Assembly (NCBI GenBank): GCA_039917615.1
Contig: JBDSJD010000004.1
Span: 1 to 64,000 of the forward strand
Direction of reading: 5' to 3'
From: ZC4RG30 sp039917615
GTDB lineage: Bacteria > Pseudomonadota > Gammaproteobacteria > Steroidobacterales > Steroidobacteraceae
Length of the DNA: 64,000 nucleotides
Below the pieces are notes generated by a model that was given only the letters and a program-made list of their open reading frames with translations, was not told the origin of the DNA and made no database searches. The position numbers were made by a program, and so were the translations under genes. Positions 32,414 through 41,532 of this stretch are shown here, one piece after another. The first letter of the stretch is position 1. Every line of letters starts with the position of its first letter.

Positions 32414-34009
32414 CTACTTCAGCAGCGACAGCACGCTCTGGGAAGAGGCATTCGCCTGCGCCAGGATGGCAGTGCCAGCCTGCTGCAGGATCTGCGCCTT
32501 CGTCAGGTTCGCGGTTTCGGCCGCGAAGTCTGTGTCGAGGATGCGGCTGCGTGAAGCCGACAGGTTCTCTGTCGCCGTCTGCAGGCTGGTAATCGTCGAT
32601 TCGAAGCGGCTCTGAATCGAACCCAGCGTGCTGCGCAGCGAGCTGACCGCGGTCAGCGCCGCATCCACCGACAGCAGCGCGCTGTTGGCGTTTGCCGTCG
32701 AAGTCACGCTCACGGCCGCCAGGTTGCTCGTCGCGGTCAGCACCGTAGTGCCAGACGTCTGGCCGATGTTGGTCGCGTTGCCGCCGCCCGAGGCGGTTAC
32801 CGCAACAGAGCCGGACGACTGCAAGGTGAGCTGGCCGTTGTACTGCAGGGTCTGGATCTTGGCGGAGGCTGTGTTCGCGGCCGACACGTTTGATCCGAAT
32901 ACCGAAGCAGTCGTCGAAGTGTTACCAGCGCCGGCCGTGCCCGTAGAGGCATTCTCGGTGACAGCAATGTTGCGGCCGTCGGCAGCATACAGCTGCAGTG
33001 CGCCCGCACCTGTCTTCGACGCGACAACACCCGTGGTGGTCGACCATGAGTTGATCGCGGTCACAGCGGTGTCAATGCTCGTGTCACCCGAAGCGTTCAG
33101 CACGGCCTGACCGTTGATCGTCAGCGAGTACGCCAGTGTGGAGGTGCCCGCGCTGGTGGTCAGCTTGAGGAAGTCGCTGACGCCAGCCGTGCCGGTGGCC
33201 GTCGCGGCCAGCGTCACCGTGTTGGTCGCCGAAGCCGAAACGCCGCTGATGTTGGAACCGTTGATCGCGGCAGCCTTGGCGTAGGCGCTGGTGTTGCCCT
33301 GGCCAGTGGCCGTGCCGATAAACAACGCGGAGTTGCCGATCGACGTGCCGTTGAGGGCCAGCGTGCTCGCGGCGATGCCGTTGTTGTCCACGCCTGTGAA
33401 AGCCAGAGTGCCGGCAACCGCGGTGTAGGTACCCGTAGTGGTGACAGAGCTCGGGGTGACGGTGGCGGCGTAGTTGCTGGCCTGGTTGACATACGAGCCC
33501 AGGGCCGAAGTCCTGGCGCTGGTGTTCAAGCCGATGGAGATCGTCTCGCCGACGTTGGCGCCGACCTGGAACTGCGCCGTGCCGAACGAGCCGTCGAGCA
33601 CCTTCTGGCCGTTGAAGGAGGTCTGCGTCGCAATGCGGTCAATTTCCGCCAGGCGCTGCTGCACTTCCTGGTCCAGGGCCGCGCGGTCGCTGGCCGAGTT
33701 GGTGGAGTTGGCAGACTGCACCGCGAGTTCGCGGATACGCTGCAGGTTGTTGGTCAGCTCGCTCAGCGCGCCTTCCGTGGTCTGCGCCAGCGAAATGCCG
33801 TCGTTGGCATTGCGGGCAGCCTGCGTCAGGCCGCGGATCTGCGTGGTGAACCGTTCGCTGATGGCCAGACCAGCCGCATCGTCCTTGGCGCTGTTGATGC
33901 GCAAGCCCGAAGACAGGCGCTGCAGGGAAGTCGCCAGCTGTGCGGCCGAGCTCGACAGGTTGCGCTGCGCGTTCAGCGACAGCACGTTGGTGTTGATCGA
34001 CAATGCCAT
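32414..34009 (-). CDS. fliC: Flagellin FliC
   Basis: 531 residues. The N-terminal D0/D1 (1-145) begins ALSINTNVLSLNAQRNLSSS and contains LQRIRELAVQSAN, the conserved TLR5-recognised segment. The C-terminal D1/D0 holds LRSTLGSIQSRFESTITSLQ and RILDTDFAAETANLTKAQIL, QQAGTAILAQANASSQSVLS. The middle (about 170-435) is Thr/Ala/Ser/Gly-rich and surface exposed. Single flagellin gene in the cluster, with its own sigma-28 promoter. Confidence 0.98.
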   Translation of the reverse strand: MALSINTNVLSLNAQRNLSSSAAQLATSLQRLSSGLRINSAKDDAAGLAISERFTTQIRGLTQAARNANDGISLAQTTEGALSELTNNLQRIRELAVQSANSTNSASDRAALDQEVQQRLAEIDRIATQTSFNGQKVLDGSFGTAQFQVGANVGETISIGLNTSARTSALGSYVNQASNYAATVTPSSVTTTGTYTAVAGTLAFTGVDNNGIAASTLALNGTSIGNSALFIGTATGQGNTSAYAKAAAINGSNISGVSASATNTVTLAATATGTAGVSDFLKLTTSAGTSTLAYSLTINGQAVLNASGDTSIDTAVTAINSWSTTTGVVASKTGAGALQLYAADGRNIAVTENASTGTAGAGNTSTTASVFGSNVSAANTASAKIQTLQYNGQLTLQSSGSVAVTASGGGNATNIGQTSGTTVLTATSNLAAVSVTSTANANSALLSVDAALTAVSSLRSTLGSIQSRFESTITSLQTATENLSASRSRILDTDFAAETANLTKAQILQQAGTAILAQANASSQSVLSLLK

Positions 34010-34110
34010 GGAAAATGCTCCTTAAATTAAAACTATCGACTTCATCCCGGCAATCCTGCCGGCGGGTGCGTCGGTCGGTCTTCGACCCGCCGTTTCGCTG
34101 TTCAGATCAT

Positions 34111-34137
34111 GTATCGGTGCCTGCGGCTGCTTCTTGA
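34111..34137 (-). promoter_or_regulatory. Sigma-28 promoter for fliC
   Basis: Minus strand TCAAG (34137-34133), 14 bp, ACCGATA (34118-34112). It lies about 100 bp before the flagellin start. The rest of the 34010-34176 gap holds the leader and no gene. Confidence 0.75.
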
Positions 34138-34176
34138 GTGCCCCGCTCCATGGGGGTTTAAAAAATGGGCGCCTGT

Positions 34177-35373
34177 TCACAAAAAATTGAACAGCGACAG
34201 CTGGGCGATCCGCGTGTAGGCGGCCTGCGCCGCCTGCAGGCCCGTCAGCTGCTGGTTCATGCGGCTGATTGCCTCGGCGTAGTCCAGGTCGCGCAGCTTG
34301 CCGATCGAACCCTGCAGCTGCTCGTCCGCCTCGTCGCGCGCAGCCTGCGCGTTGTCCACTGTATTAAGCCTGGTGCCGACCACAGCGCGGGTGTTGATGA
34401 GATGGTCCAGTGCCTGGTCGATCTGCGTAAGTCCCGCCGCCACGGCGGTGCTGACCAGCGACTTTCCCGAAGCGTTGGGACCTGCGGTCTCGAGGCTGCG
34501 GGCCAGATCATCCAGCATCCGGAATACATCCTTGCTGGTGGCAGGAGCGACGGTGAAACTGTCGCCAGTCACCGGCTGGCCTGTCACGACCACTTCCGCG
34601 CCGTTGAAAGCGATGGCCGAGCCATCCACATAGTTGCCGCTGGCCACCAGATTGGCGAGCGGATCACGCACTTCCCAGGTCGTGCCCGATGTGAAATTCA
34701 GGCTATAGCTGCTGGAAGTCCACGCAGCTGCGTTCACTATGTGACCGCTATCGATGGCGCCGGTGCCATTGTGTACGCCAGTGGCGGTAACGAACGCGCC
34801 GTTGCCTTCGGGAATCCGCAGAAACAGGTCGGTGCCGGAGAACCCATCGGCGACGCGCTGGTCGGCGCCGATCTGCAGGCTGCGCACTCCCTGGTCCCCG
34901 GCGTACACCACGCCCGCCGCTGTACGCGAGAATGGCTGCGTTTCGCTGGAAAATCCGGCAAACAGATATTCGCCGTTACCATCGCGACGATTGGCGATGT
35001 CAATCAACTCCTGCGCGCGCGCCCGGATGTCCGTGGCGATGGAGCGGCGTGCCAATTCATCCAGCGCACCGTTGTTGGCCTGGATGGTGCGCTCGCGCAC
35101 ATCCTGCAGCAGCGTGGTGGCATCGGCCAGCGCCTGTTCGCCGAGGCTGAGCCGGTTGGCCAGGATGTTCGAATTCTTCTCGTACTGTTCCAGGCCGGCG
35201 CGGTTCTGCTCCATGGAGAGAATGCGCATCATGGCGACGGGATCGTCCGCCGGCGTCTGGATGCGCAGGCCTGAGCCCACCTGCGACTGAGTCTTCGCCA
35301 GCAGGCTCTGTTGCCGCGTGATCTGGCTGGCGGCCGCGGCATGCAGGCCGGCCGATGACATCCGGTTGATCAT
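34177..35373 (-). CDS. flgL: FlgL, hook-filament junction protein (HAP3)
   Basis: 398 residues. N-terminus NRMSSAGLHAAAASQITRQQ, SLLAKTQSQVGSGLRIQTPA is flagellin-like. The C-terminus DLDYAEAISRMNQQLTGLQA, AQAAYTRIAQLSLFNFL is diagnostic. It joins FlgK to the filament. Start overlaps the flgK stop as ATGA. Last gene of the flgB operon. Confidence 0.96.
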   Translation of the reverse strand: MINRMSSAGLHAAAASQITRQQSLLAKTQSQVGSGLRIQTPADDPVAMMRILSMEQNRAGLEQYEKNSNILANRLSLGEQALADATTLLQDVRERTIQANNGALDELARRSIATDIRARAQELIDIANRRDGNGEYLFAGFSSETQPFSRTAAGVVYAGDQGVRSLQIGADQRVADGFSGTDLFLRIPEGNGAFVTATGVHNGTGAIDSGHIVNAAAWTSSSYSLNFTSGTTWEVRDPLANLVASGNYVDGSAIAFNGAEVVVTGQPVTGDSFTVAPATSKDVFRMLDDLARSLETAGPNASGKSLVSTAVAAGLTQIDQALDHLINTRAVVGTRLNTVDNAQAARDEADEQLQGSIGKLRDLDYAEAISRMNQQLTGLQAAQAAYTRIAQLSLFNFL

Positions 35374-37259
35374 CGTCGTGTCGCCTCGAGCACGGAATCA
35401 AACAGGGTCTGCGTGACGCGGATCATTTGTGCCGCCGCCTGGTAGGCCTGCTGGAAGCGCAGCATGTTCGCCGCCTCCTCGTCGAGATTGACGCCGGAAA
35501 CTCCATCCACGGCGGACAAGCTGTCGTCGTAGATGACCTTCTGCGCGTCCAGGCTGCTATTGGCCTGACTGGTTGCCACGCCCACCGAACCGATGAAGCG
35601 CGTCACCGCGGCGTTGAGCGACTGGGTGCCACCGGACAGCACACCGCGTGACAGGGCCGATGCCAGCGCCAGCGCATTGCGGTTGTCGCCCTTGCCGCCG
35701 ACATTGTCGGCAACGGAAAAACTGTCGCCCGTCACCGGCGTGCCGCTGATCTGCACGCGCCAACCATTGATGTCGATATCGGAGCCTGGCGTGTACAGGT
35801 TGCTGCCCACCCCATTGACTGAATAATGCGTGGCGTCGATGAACTGCAGGGTCACCGTGCTGCGCGGCTGCGCATTGGCCGCGTCGAGCACCTCACCGGC
35901 CGAAATCGCCGCCGTTCCAGTATTGGTCACTGCGGCGGCGGAACGGATCGGAGCCGCGGCTGCAACACTGGATGGATCACTGATCAGCACGTCCATGCCA
36001 CGAATGGCGCCGGCGGTGGGGCGCACCAGGAAACGATCGCCGGATGCAGGGGTGCCGCTGAGCACAATCGAAACGCCGCCGGCCACAATGGGGTCAATGC
36101 CGGTGCCCGTGCCGGTGAAACTCACCGCCGCGCCGGTGTCCGCGCGCTGCATGTTCCAGCCGCTGCCGTTGTAGCGCAGCACATAGTCGTAAGGATCCAG
36201 CGCTGCCGCGCCGGTGCGCGTGGCCGCCACCGTCACCGAGCCGCTGTTGCTCAGAGCCGGCAGCGCTTCCACCGCGCCGACAGCGAACAGGTCACCGCCC
36301 ATGTTGCCGGCGAGGTCCATGCCCTCGCGATGCTGGCCATTGGTGACTTCTGTCAGCGCGACCGCGATCTGGCCGATCTGGTTGCGCGCCGGATCGAGCA
36401 GCTCGCGGCGGAAATCGAGCAATCCTCCTATGCTGCCGCCACCCAGCGAATTGCCGATATCGACGGACCCGCCGGTGGTCTGGAAGGCCAGCGTCAGCCG
36501 CGATGGCACAAAGGCATCCGCTTTGGCCGTGATGGTGGCGGAGGTGCCGCCGAGCACCAATGGCTGGCCATTGCCCACGAAAACGTTGATTCCGCCGTCG
36601 TCCAGACGCATCACGGTGGTATCGAGGCGCGACGCGAGATCAGCCAGCTGCCGGTCGCGCGCGTCCAGCAGGTCGCTGGGCGCCTGTCCGGCCTGCGATT
36701 GCGCGCTGACGATGTCCTGGTTCAGCTTCGCGATGTTGGCGGCAATGCCCGTGATCGACGAGGCTTCCAGGCCCAGCTGCTGGTTGACCTCGGATTCCAG
36801 GTCTCCCAGGCGCTGCTCATAGGTCTGCAGCCTGGTCGTAAGCCCTTCTGCCTCCGACAGCAGCACCTGTCGTGCAGCGATGGAAGTTGGCGTGTTGGCC
36901 ACGCCCTGCAGCGCATTTGAAAAACGTGTCAGAGATGCAGCAAGACCCGTTGAGCTGTTGGCAAACAGGCTATTGAGAGCGCCAGCCTTGTCGGCATAGG
37001 CGGAAAGACGCGAATAGCTGCTCGAGGCGCGCTGCAACTGTGAGGTCAACAGGTCGTTGCTGTAGCGGCTGATGTTCTTGACCAGCACACCACTGCCCAC
37101 CGGCGAGCTGCCGAACAGCTGCGGTTCCTGCGTCGCCATCTCCACGCGCTGCCGGCTGTAGCCCTGCGTGGAAGAATTGGCGATATTGTGACTGGTGGTC
37201 TCCAGCGCGCGCTGAAAAGCCCGCAGACCGGAAACCGCTACATTCAGCATGTCAGCCAT
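35370..37259 (-). CDS. flgK: FlgK, hook-filament junction protein (HAP1)
   Basis: 629 residues. N-terminal flagellar rod motif LNVAVSGLRAFQRALETTSH, NIANSSTQGYSRQRVEMATQ; C-terminal SGVNLDEEAANMLRFQQAYQ, AAAQMIRVTQTLFDSVLEAT. The middle is variable and strand-rich. Complete. Confidence 0.97.
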   Translation of the reverse strand: MADMLNVAVSGLRAFQRALETTSHNIANSSTQGYSRQRVEMATQEPQLFGSSPVGSGVLVKNISRYSNDLLTSQLQRASSSYSRLSAYADKAGALNSLFANSSTGLAASLTRFSNALQGVANTPTSIAARQVLLSEAEGLTTRLQTYEQRLGDLESEVNQQLGLEASSITGIAANIAKLNQDIVSAQSQAGQAPSDLLDARDRQLADLASRLDTTVMRLDDGGINVFVGNGQPLVLGGTSATITAKADAFVPSRLTLAFQTTGGSVDIGNSLGGGSIGGLLDFRRELLDPARNQIGQIAVALTEVTNGQHREGMDLAGNMGGDLFAVGAVEALPALSNSGSVTVAATRTGAAALDPYDYVLRYNGSGWNMQRADTGAAVSFTGTGTGIDPIVAGGVSIVLSGTPASGDRFLVRPTAGAIRGMDVLISDPSSVAAAAPIRSAAAVTNTGTAAISAGEVLDAANAQPRSTVTLQFIDATHYSVNGVGSNLYTPGSDIDINGWRVQISGTPVTGDSFSVADNVGGKGDNRNALALASALSRGVLSGGTQSLNAAVTRFIGSVGVATSQANSSLDAQKVIYDDSLSAVDGVSGVNLDEEAANMLRFQQAYQAAAQMIRVTQTLFDSVLEATRR

Positions 37260-37287
37260 CAGAAAACCTCGCCAGCAGCAATCGCGT

Positions 37288-38166
37288 TCACGCGGAACCC
37301 GGGCCTGTCACATCTATCGGCACCGCCGGCTGTGCCTTGAGTCTCGCGGCTACCGCGGCAAGCTTCGCTGCATAATCCGGATCGGTGGCGTAGCCGCCGT
37401 CCTGCAATGCTTTTGCATAAGCTGCCGCATCGCTGCCGGTGCCCAGCGCCGCCGCGTAGCGCGGACTTCCTTGCAGCAGCTTTACGTAATCCCCCAGCGA
37501 AGCCTCCGGCGATGCATAGCTGCGGAAATCCGCGCTGACCTTGCGCATGCCGCCGGCCTGGAACTCGTGCGTGGCGGCGTTGGCAACATCACCTTTCCAG
37601 CTGCCGCCTGCTTTGATGCCAAACAGGTTGAAGCTGGGGCGTCCATCAGCACCTACCGGCGCGGATTTGCCCCAGCCAGTTTCAAGCGCCGCGTGCGCGA
37701 TGACAGTCGCGGGATCCACTCCCAACGCGCGACCGGCGGCGGTTGCCGCAGGCAGGATGGCCTGCACGAATTCACCTTGCGTCTTCGGCGGCCACGAGTT
37801 CCCGGCCGTAACCTCTGCGCCATCCTGCACGGCGGGATTCGCGGCCGGTTCAGAAACCTTGCCTGCGCCTTGCATCAGCTGGCGCACCAGCATATCGGCC
37901 AGGCCCAGTCCCTTGCCCTTCGAAAGCTGCAAGGACATCTGCTGGTCGAACATGTCCTGGTAAAAATCCTGCTGGTCGCTGCCGAACAGGGAATCGCCCG
38001 GCGTTGCGTCGCGCATGCTTTTCAGCATCATCGTCGTGAACAGACTTTCGAACTGCCTGGCAGTCTCGCGCAGCGCTTCGGGTGACCCGGCCGCGGCCTG
38101 CCGCTTGAGCGCGCCGAGACTGGTCGGGTCGGCGTACAGCGAATTGTCCAGCGGAGCGATGGCCAC
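37288..38166 (-). CDS. flgJ: FlgJ, rod-cap and peptidoglycan hydrolase
   Basis: 292 residues. The N-terminal rod-capping domain (about 10-110) contains ETARQFESLFTTMMLKSMRD and FGSDQQDFYQDMFDQQMSLQ. The C-terminal glucosaminidase-type domain (about 140-275) contains VDPATVIAHAALETGWGKSA, FNLFGIKAGGSWKG and SYASPEASLGDYVKLLQ. It opens the cell wall for the rod. The two-domain form is typical of gammaproteobacteria. Confidence 0.96.
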   Translation of the reverse strand: MAIAPLDNSLYADPTSLGALKRQAAAGSPEALRETARQFESLFTTMMLKSMRDATPGDSLFGSDQQDFYQDMFDQQMSLQLSKGKGLGLADMLVRQLMQGAGKVSEPAANPAVQDGAEVTAGNSWPPKTQGEFVQAILPAATAAGRALGVDPATVIAHAALETGWGKSAPVGADGRPSFNLFGIKAGGSWKGDVANAATHEFQAGGMRKVSADFRSYASPEASLGDYVKLLQGSPRYAAALGTGSDAAAYAKALQDGGYATDPDYAAKLAAVAARLKAQPAVPIDVTGPGSA

Positions 38167-38175
38167 GATAGAGTC

Positions 38176-39300
38176 CTAGATGACGATCAGCTCGGCGCGC
38201 AAGGCGCCGGCTTCCTTCAGGGCTTCAAGGATCGCCACCAGGTCGCTGGGCGCGGCGCCCACCTGGTTCACGGCGCGCACGATCTCGTCCAGGCTTACGC
38301 CGGCATCGAACAGGAACATGCGTCCCTCTTCCTGGTTGACGGAAATCTCGCTGCGCGGCGTGACCACGGTCTCGCCACGCGAAAACGCCTGCGGCTGGCT
38401 TACGTCCTGCCGCTCCTTGATGGTTACCGACAGTGACCCATGAGCCACTGCCGCGGGCGCCACGCGAACGCGCGCGCCGATCACCACGGTGCCGGTTCGA
38501 GAGTTCACGATCACGCGCGCCGGCGCATCGCCTGGCTCCACTTCCACCATCTCGAGCGTGGACACGTACGCGATGCGCTGGTTCGGATCCAGCGGTGCGC
38601 CAACCTTCACCGATACGGCATCCATGGCCTGCGCAGTACCCGCGCCCAGCAGTTCATTCAGGGCTGTGGCCAGGCGCGCGGACGTGGTGAAGTCGGGCGT
38701 GTGCAGGTTCAGCACCACGAAAGGTTGAGCCGTGAAATTGTTGGGAACTTCGCGTTCCACCGAGGCACCGTTTGGTACACGGCCGCTGGAAGGCACGTTG
38801 ACCGACAGCTTCGAGCCGTCATCACCCTTCACGCCAAAGCCGCTGACGATCAGGCTGCCCTGTGCAATGCCATACACCTCACCGTCGATACCGTGCAGCG
38901 GCGTCATGAGCAGTGTGCCGCCTCGCAGGCTTGCCGCATTGCCGATCGACGACACGGTCACATCGATGGACTGGCCCGACTTGGCGAAGGCAGGCAGGTC
39001 CGCCGTAACCGTAACCGCTGCCACGTTTTTGAGTTGTGGATTGGCGTTCGGCGGAATCGTCACGCCGAACTTCGCCAGCATGTTCTTGATGCTCTGGATG
39101 GTGAACGGCGCCTGGCTGGTCTGGTCGCCAGTGCCGTCGAGTCCGACGACGAGGCCATAGCCGACCAGCTGGTTGCCACGCACACCGGCAACCGATGCCA
39201 GGTCCTTCACGCGTTCGGCCTGCGCTGTCGAAACGGCAGCGCAGAGGATGACTGCAAGCAGGCCCTTCAGCACGACCTTGATGTGATTGGTGTTCTTCAC
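38176..39300 (-). CDS. flgI: FlgI, periplasmic P-ring protein
   Basis: 374 residues from a GTG at 39300 that overlaps the flgH stop as GTGA; the 66 codons upstream in frame lie inside flgH and are not conserved. A signal peptide (about 1-27, ending VSTAQA) is followed by ERVKDLASVAGVRGNQLVGY, GLVVGLDGTGDQTSQAPFT and QSIKNMLAKFGVTIPPNANP. C-terminus: SLDEIVRAVNQVGAAPSDLV, AILEALKEAGALRAELIVI. Confidence 0.97.
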   Translation of the reverse strand: MKNTNHIKVVLKGLLAVILCAAVSTAQAERVKDLASVAGVRGNQLVGYGLVVGLDGTGDQTSQAPFTIQSIKNMLAKFGVTIPPNANPQLKNVAAVTVTADLPAFAKSGQSIDVTVSSIGNAASLRGGTLLMTPLHGIDGEVYGIAQGSLIVSGFGVKGDDGSKLSVNVPSSGRVPNGASVEREVPNNFTAQPFVVLNLHTPDFTTSARLATALNELLGAGTAQAMDAVSVKVGAPLDPNQRIAYVSTLEMVEVEPGDAPARVIVNSRTGTVVIGARVRVAPAAVAHGSLSVTIKERQDVSQPQAFSRGETVVTPRSEISVNQEEGRMFLFDAGVSLDEIVRAVNQVGAAPSDLVAILEALKEAGALRAELIVI

Positions 39301-39977
39301 AGCGGATTCCAGCGGGAATTGAAGAATCGCGACAGCAGGCCTGGGCGGTTGGCATCGGCCAGCGCGCCCTGTCCACCGTATGAGATGGACGCATCGGCGA
39401 CCTTGTACGAAGGAATGGTGTTGTCCGGCAGGATGTCGATCGGCCGGATCACACCCTGGATGCGGATGAACTCGCGGCCCTGGTTGATGCCGATCCACTT
39501 CTGGCCGCGTATCAGCAGGTTGCCGTTGGCAAGGCGCTGCGCCACGGTCACGGTGATGTTGCCCTGCAGCTTGTTGCTGAGCTGGCTGTCGCCCGAACCG
39601 TCGAATTCGCGGCTGTTCTCGATATTGGCCGACAGGATTTCCTTGCCACCGATGGTGATGGGGCTACCGCCGATTACTGGCCCTGGGATGTCGATCTTGG
39701 ATTCCTTGGAGGTCTTGGTGCTCGAACTCTTCTGCGCCGCCGTGCTCTCCTGCAGGTTGATGGTCACGGTGTCGCCGACGCGCCGCGCCACGGAATTCTC
39801 GAATAGCGCCACATCGTGACCGGCCTGGTAAATCGAACCGGTGGCGGCGGCGGCGGCCGGAATCTGCTCCGGCAATGTGGCCTCGAAGGTTTCTGTGTGC
39901 CGCCTGCTGGCGCAGCCGCTCAGCAGCATCACTACGGCCACGCCGACCGCGAGCGTCATGAACTGCTTGTTGTTCAC
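39297..39977 (-). CDS. flgH: FlgH, outer-membrane L-ring lipoprotein
   Basis: 226 residues, GTG start overlapping the flgG stop. Lipoprotein signal with LLSGCASRR, Cys near residue 22. Conserved blocks: ARRVGDTVTINLQESTAAQK, LQGNITVTVAQRLANGNLLI, RGQKWIGINQGREFIRIQGV. Confidence 0.97.
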   Translation of the reverse strand: MNNKQFMTLAVGVAVVMLLSGCASRRHTETFEATLPEQIPAAAAATGSIYQAGHDVALFENSVARRVGDTVTINLQESTAAQKSSSTKTSKESKIDIPGPVIGGSPITIGGKEILSANIENSREFDGSGDSQLSNKLQGNITVTVAQRLANGNLLIRGQKWIGINQGREFIRIQGVIRPIDILPDNTIPSYKVADASISYGGQGALADANRPGLLSRFFNSRWNPL

Positions 39978-40759
39978 AGGTTGTTACTCACGTATTGCAG
40001 CATCTGGTCAGTGGTGGAGATCGCCTTGGAATTCATTTCATAGGCGCGCTGGGTCTCGATCATCGTCACCAGTTCTTCCACCACGTTGACGTTCGAGCCT
40101 TCCAGGAAGCCCTGTTGCAAACCGCCCAGGCCATTGAGTCCCGGCGTGCTGCTCTGTGCCGGACCGCTGGCCGCGGATTCCGCCAGCAGGTTCTCGCCGC
40201 GCGGCTGCAGGCCGGCGGGATTCACGAAGTCCGTCAACTGCAGCGTGCCCACTTGCGTCGGCGTGGACTGGCCGGACACCAACGCACTGACCACGCCATC
40301 GTTGCCAATGGTCACGCTCTGCGCGCCGGCCGGAATGGAGATCGCCGGCTGCACGCGGTAGCCGCTGGAGGTCACCAGCTCGCCGTCCGCGCTCACCTTG
40401 AACGAGCCGTCTCGTGTATAGGAAAAACTGCCATCCGGCATCAGCACCTGGAAAAAACCGCGGCCATTGATGGCCACATCCAGTGAATTGCCGGTGTTGT
40501 TCAGGCCGCCCTGGGAATAGTTCTTTTCGGTAGCCACGATGCGCACGCCGGTGCCCAGGTTGAGGCCGGTGGGAGAAGTGGTGTCCTGCGAAGTCGCGGC
40601 GCCCACCTGCTTCACGTTCTGGTAGAGAAGATCCTCGAACACCGCGCGGTCCTTCTTGAACCCGGTGGTGCTGACGTTGGCGAGGTTGTGCGATACGACA
40701 GTCATGCGCGTCTGCTGCGCATCGAGTCCTGTCTTGGCGGCCCAGAGTGCGGAATTCAT
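39974..40759 (-). CDS. flgG: FlgG, distal rod protein
   Basis: 261 residues, the typical length. N-terminus MNSALWAAKTGLDAQQTRMT, VVSHNLANVSTTGFKKDRAV; C-terminus SNVNVVEELVTMIETQRAYE, MNSKAISTTDQMLQYVSNNL. Rod protein connecting to the hook. Confidence 0.98.
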   Translation of the reverse strand: MNSALWAAKTGLDAQQTRMTVVSHNLANVSTTGFKKDRAVFEDLLYQNVKQVGAATSQDTTSPTGLNLGTGVRIVATEKNYSQGGLNNTGNSLDVAINGRGFFQVLMPDGSFSYTRDGSFKVSADGELVTSSGYRVQPAISIPAGAQSVTIGNDGVVSALVSGQSTPTQVGTLQLTDFVNPAGLQPRGENLLAESAASGPAQSSTPGLNGLGGLQQGFLEGSNVNVVEELVTMIETQRAYEMNSKAISTTDQMLQYVSNNL

Positions 40760-40786
40760 GATGTTTCAGTCCTTGGTTTGTCCGGG

Positions 40787-41527
40787 CTATCGCATCGACA
40801 ACAGTCGCGCGGAGGCCGCACCGTTGTCCTCGGCGGATTTCATCGCGCGCACCTGCATGTCGAAGCGGCGCGACAGTTCGATCATGTTGACCATGGCATC
40901 GGCCACGTTGACGTTGCTGCTTTCCAGCACGCCCGACGCGAGCCGCGCGGACGCATCCGGCGCTGCATCGCTGCCATCCTTCATGCGGAACAAGCCGTCC
41001 TGGCCCTTTTCCAAATCCTTGCTGTCCGGATTTACAAGCTTGATGCGGCCGACCTCGGCCCTGGTTTCCGGCCCCTGTCCCAGCGGCACGATGGAAATCG
41101 TGCCGTCGCCGCCGATCAGTAGCGAGGCACTGGGCGGCACCGACACCGGGCCCGCCTCGCCGAGCACGGCAAGTCCGGTGCCGGTGCGCAACTGGCCATT
41201 GGTGTCAACGCGCAGATCGCCCGCGCGGGTGTAAGCCTCGCGTCCGTCCGGCCCTTCCACCGCGATATAGCCGCTGCCCTGCACTGCCACGTCCAGATCA
41301 CGTCCGGTGGACATCATGGCGCCAATAGTGGAATCGAAGCCCGTGGTGGCTGCCGTGGCGTAGACGCGCGATTCGAAGCCATCGCCCGCAACCTGCCGTG
41401 ACTGGAATGCCTGCAGATCGGCGCGGAAGCCAGTCGTGCTGGCGTTGGCCAGGTTGTGGTTGTTCGCGGTCTGCGCCCGCAGTGTCTCGCGGGCGCCGGT
41501 CATCGCAACGTAAAGCATCCGGTCCAT
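40787..41527 (-). CDS. flgF: FlgF, proximal rod protein
   Basis: 246 residues. N-terminus MDRMLYVAMTGARETLRAQT, ANNHNLANASTTGFRADLQA; C-terminus SSNVNVADAMVNMIELSRRF, DMQVRAMKSAEDNGAASARL. Rod protein; begins five bases after flgE. Confidence 0.97.
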   Translation of the reverse strand: MDRMLYVAMTGARETLRAQTANNHNLANASTTGFRADLQAFQSRQVAGDGFESRVYATAATTGFDSTIGAMMSTGRDLDVAVQGSGYIAVEGPDGREAYTRAGDLRVDTNGQLRTGTGLAVLGEAGPVSVPPSASLLIGGDGTISIVPLGQGPETRAEVGRIKLVNPDSKDLEKGQDGLFRMKDGSDAAPDASARLASGVLESSNVNVADAMVNMIELSRRFDMQVRAMKSAEDNGAASARLLSMR

Positions 41528-41532
41528 CTGGC

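Noticed and set aside
34145..34165. CCCC...GGGG hairpin as terminator of flgL
   Set aside because: The stem is only four pairs and the T run lies before rather than after it on the minus strand.
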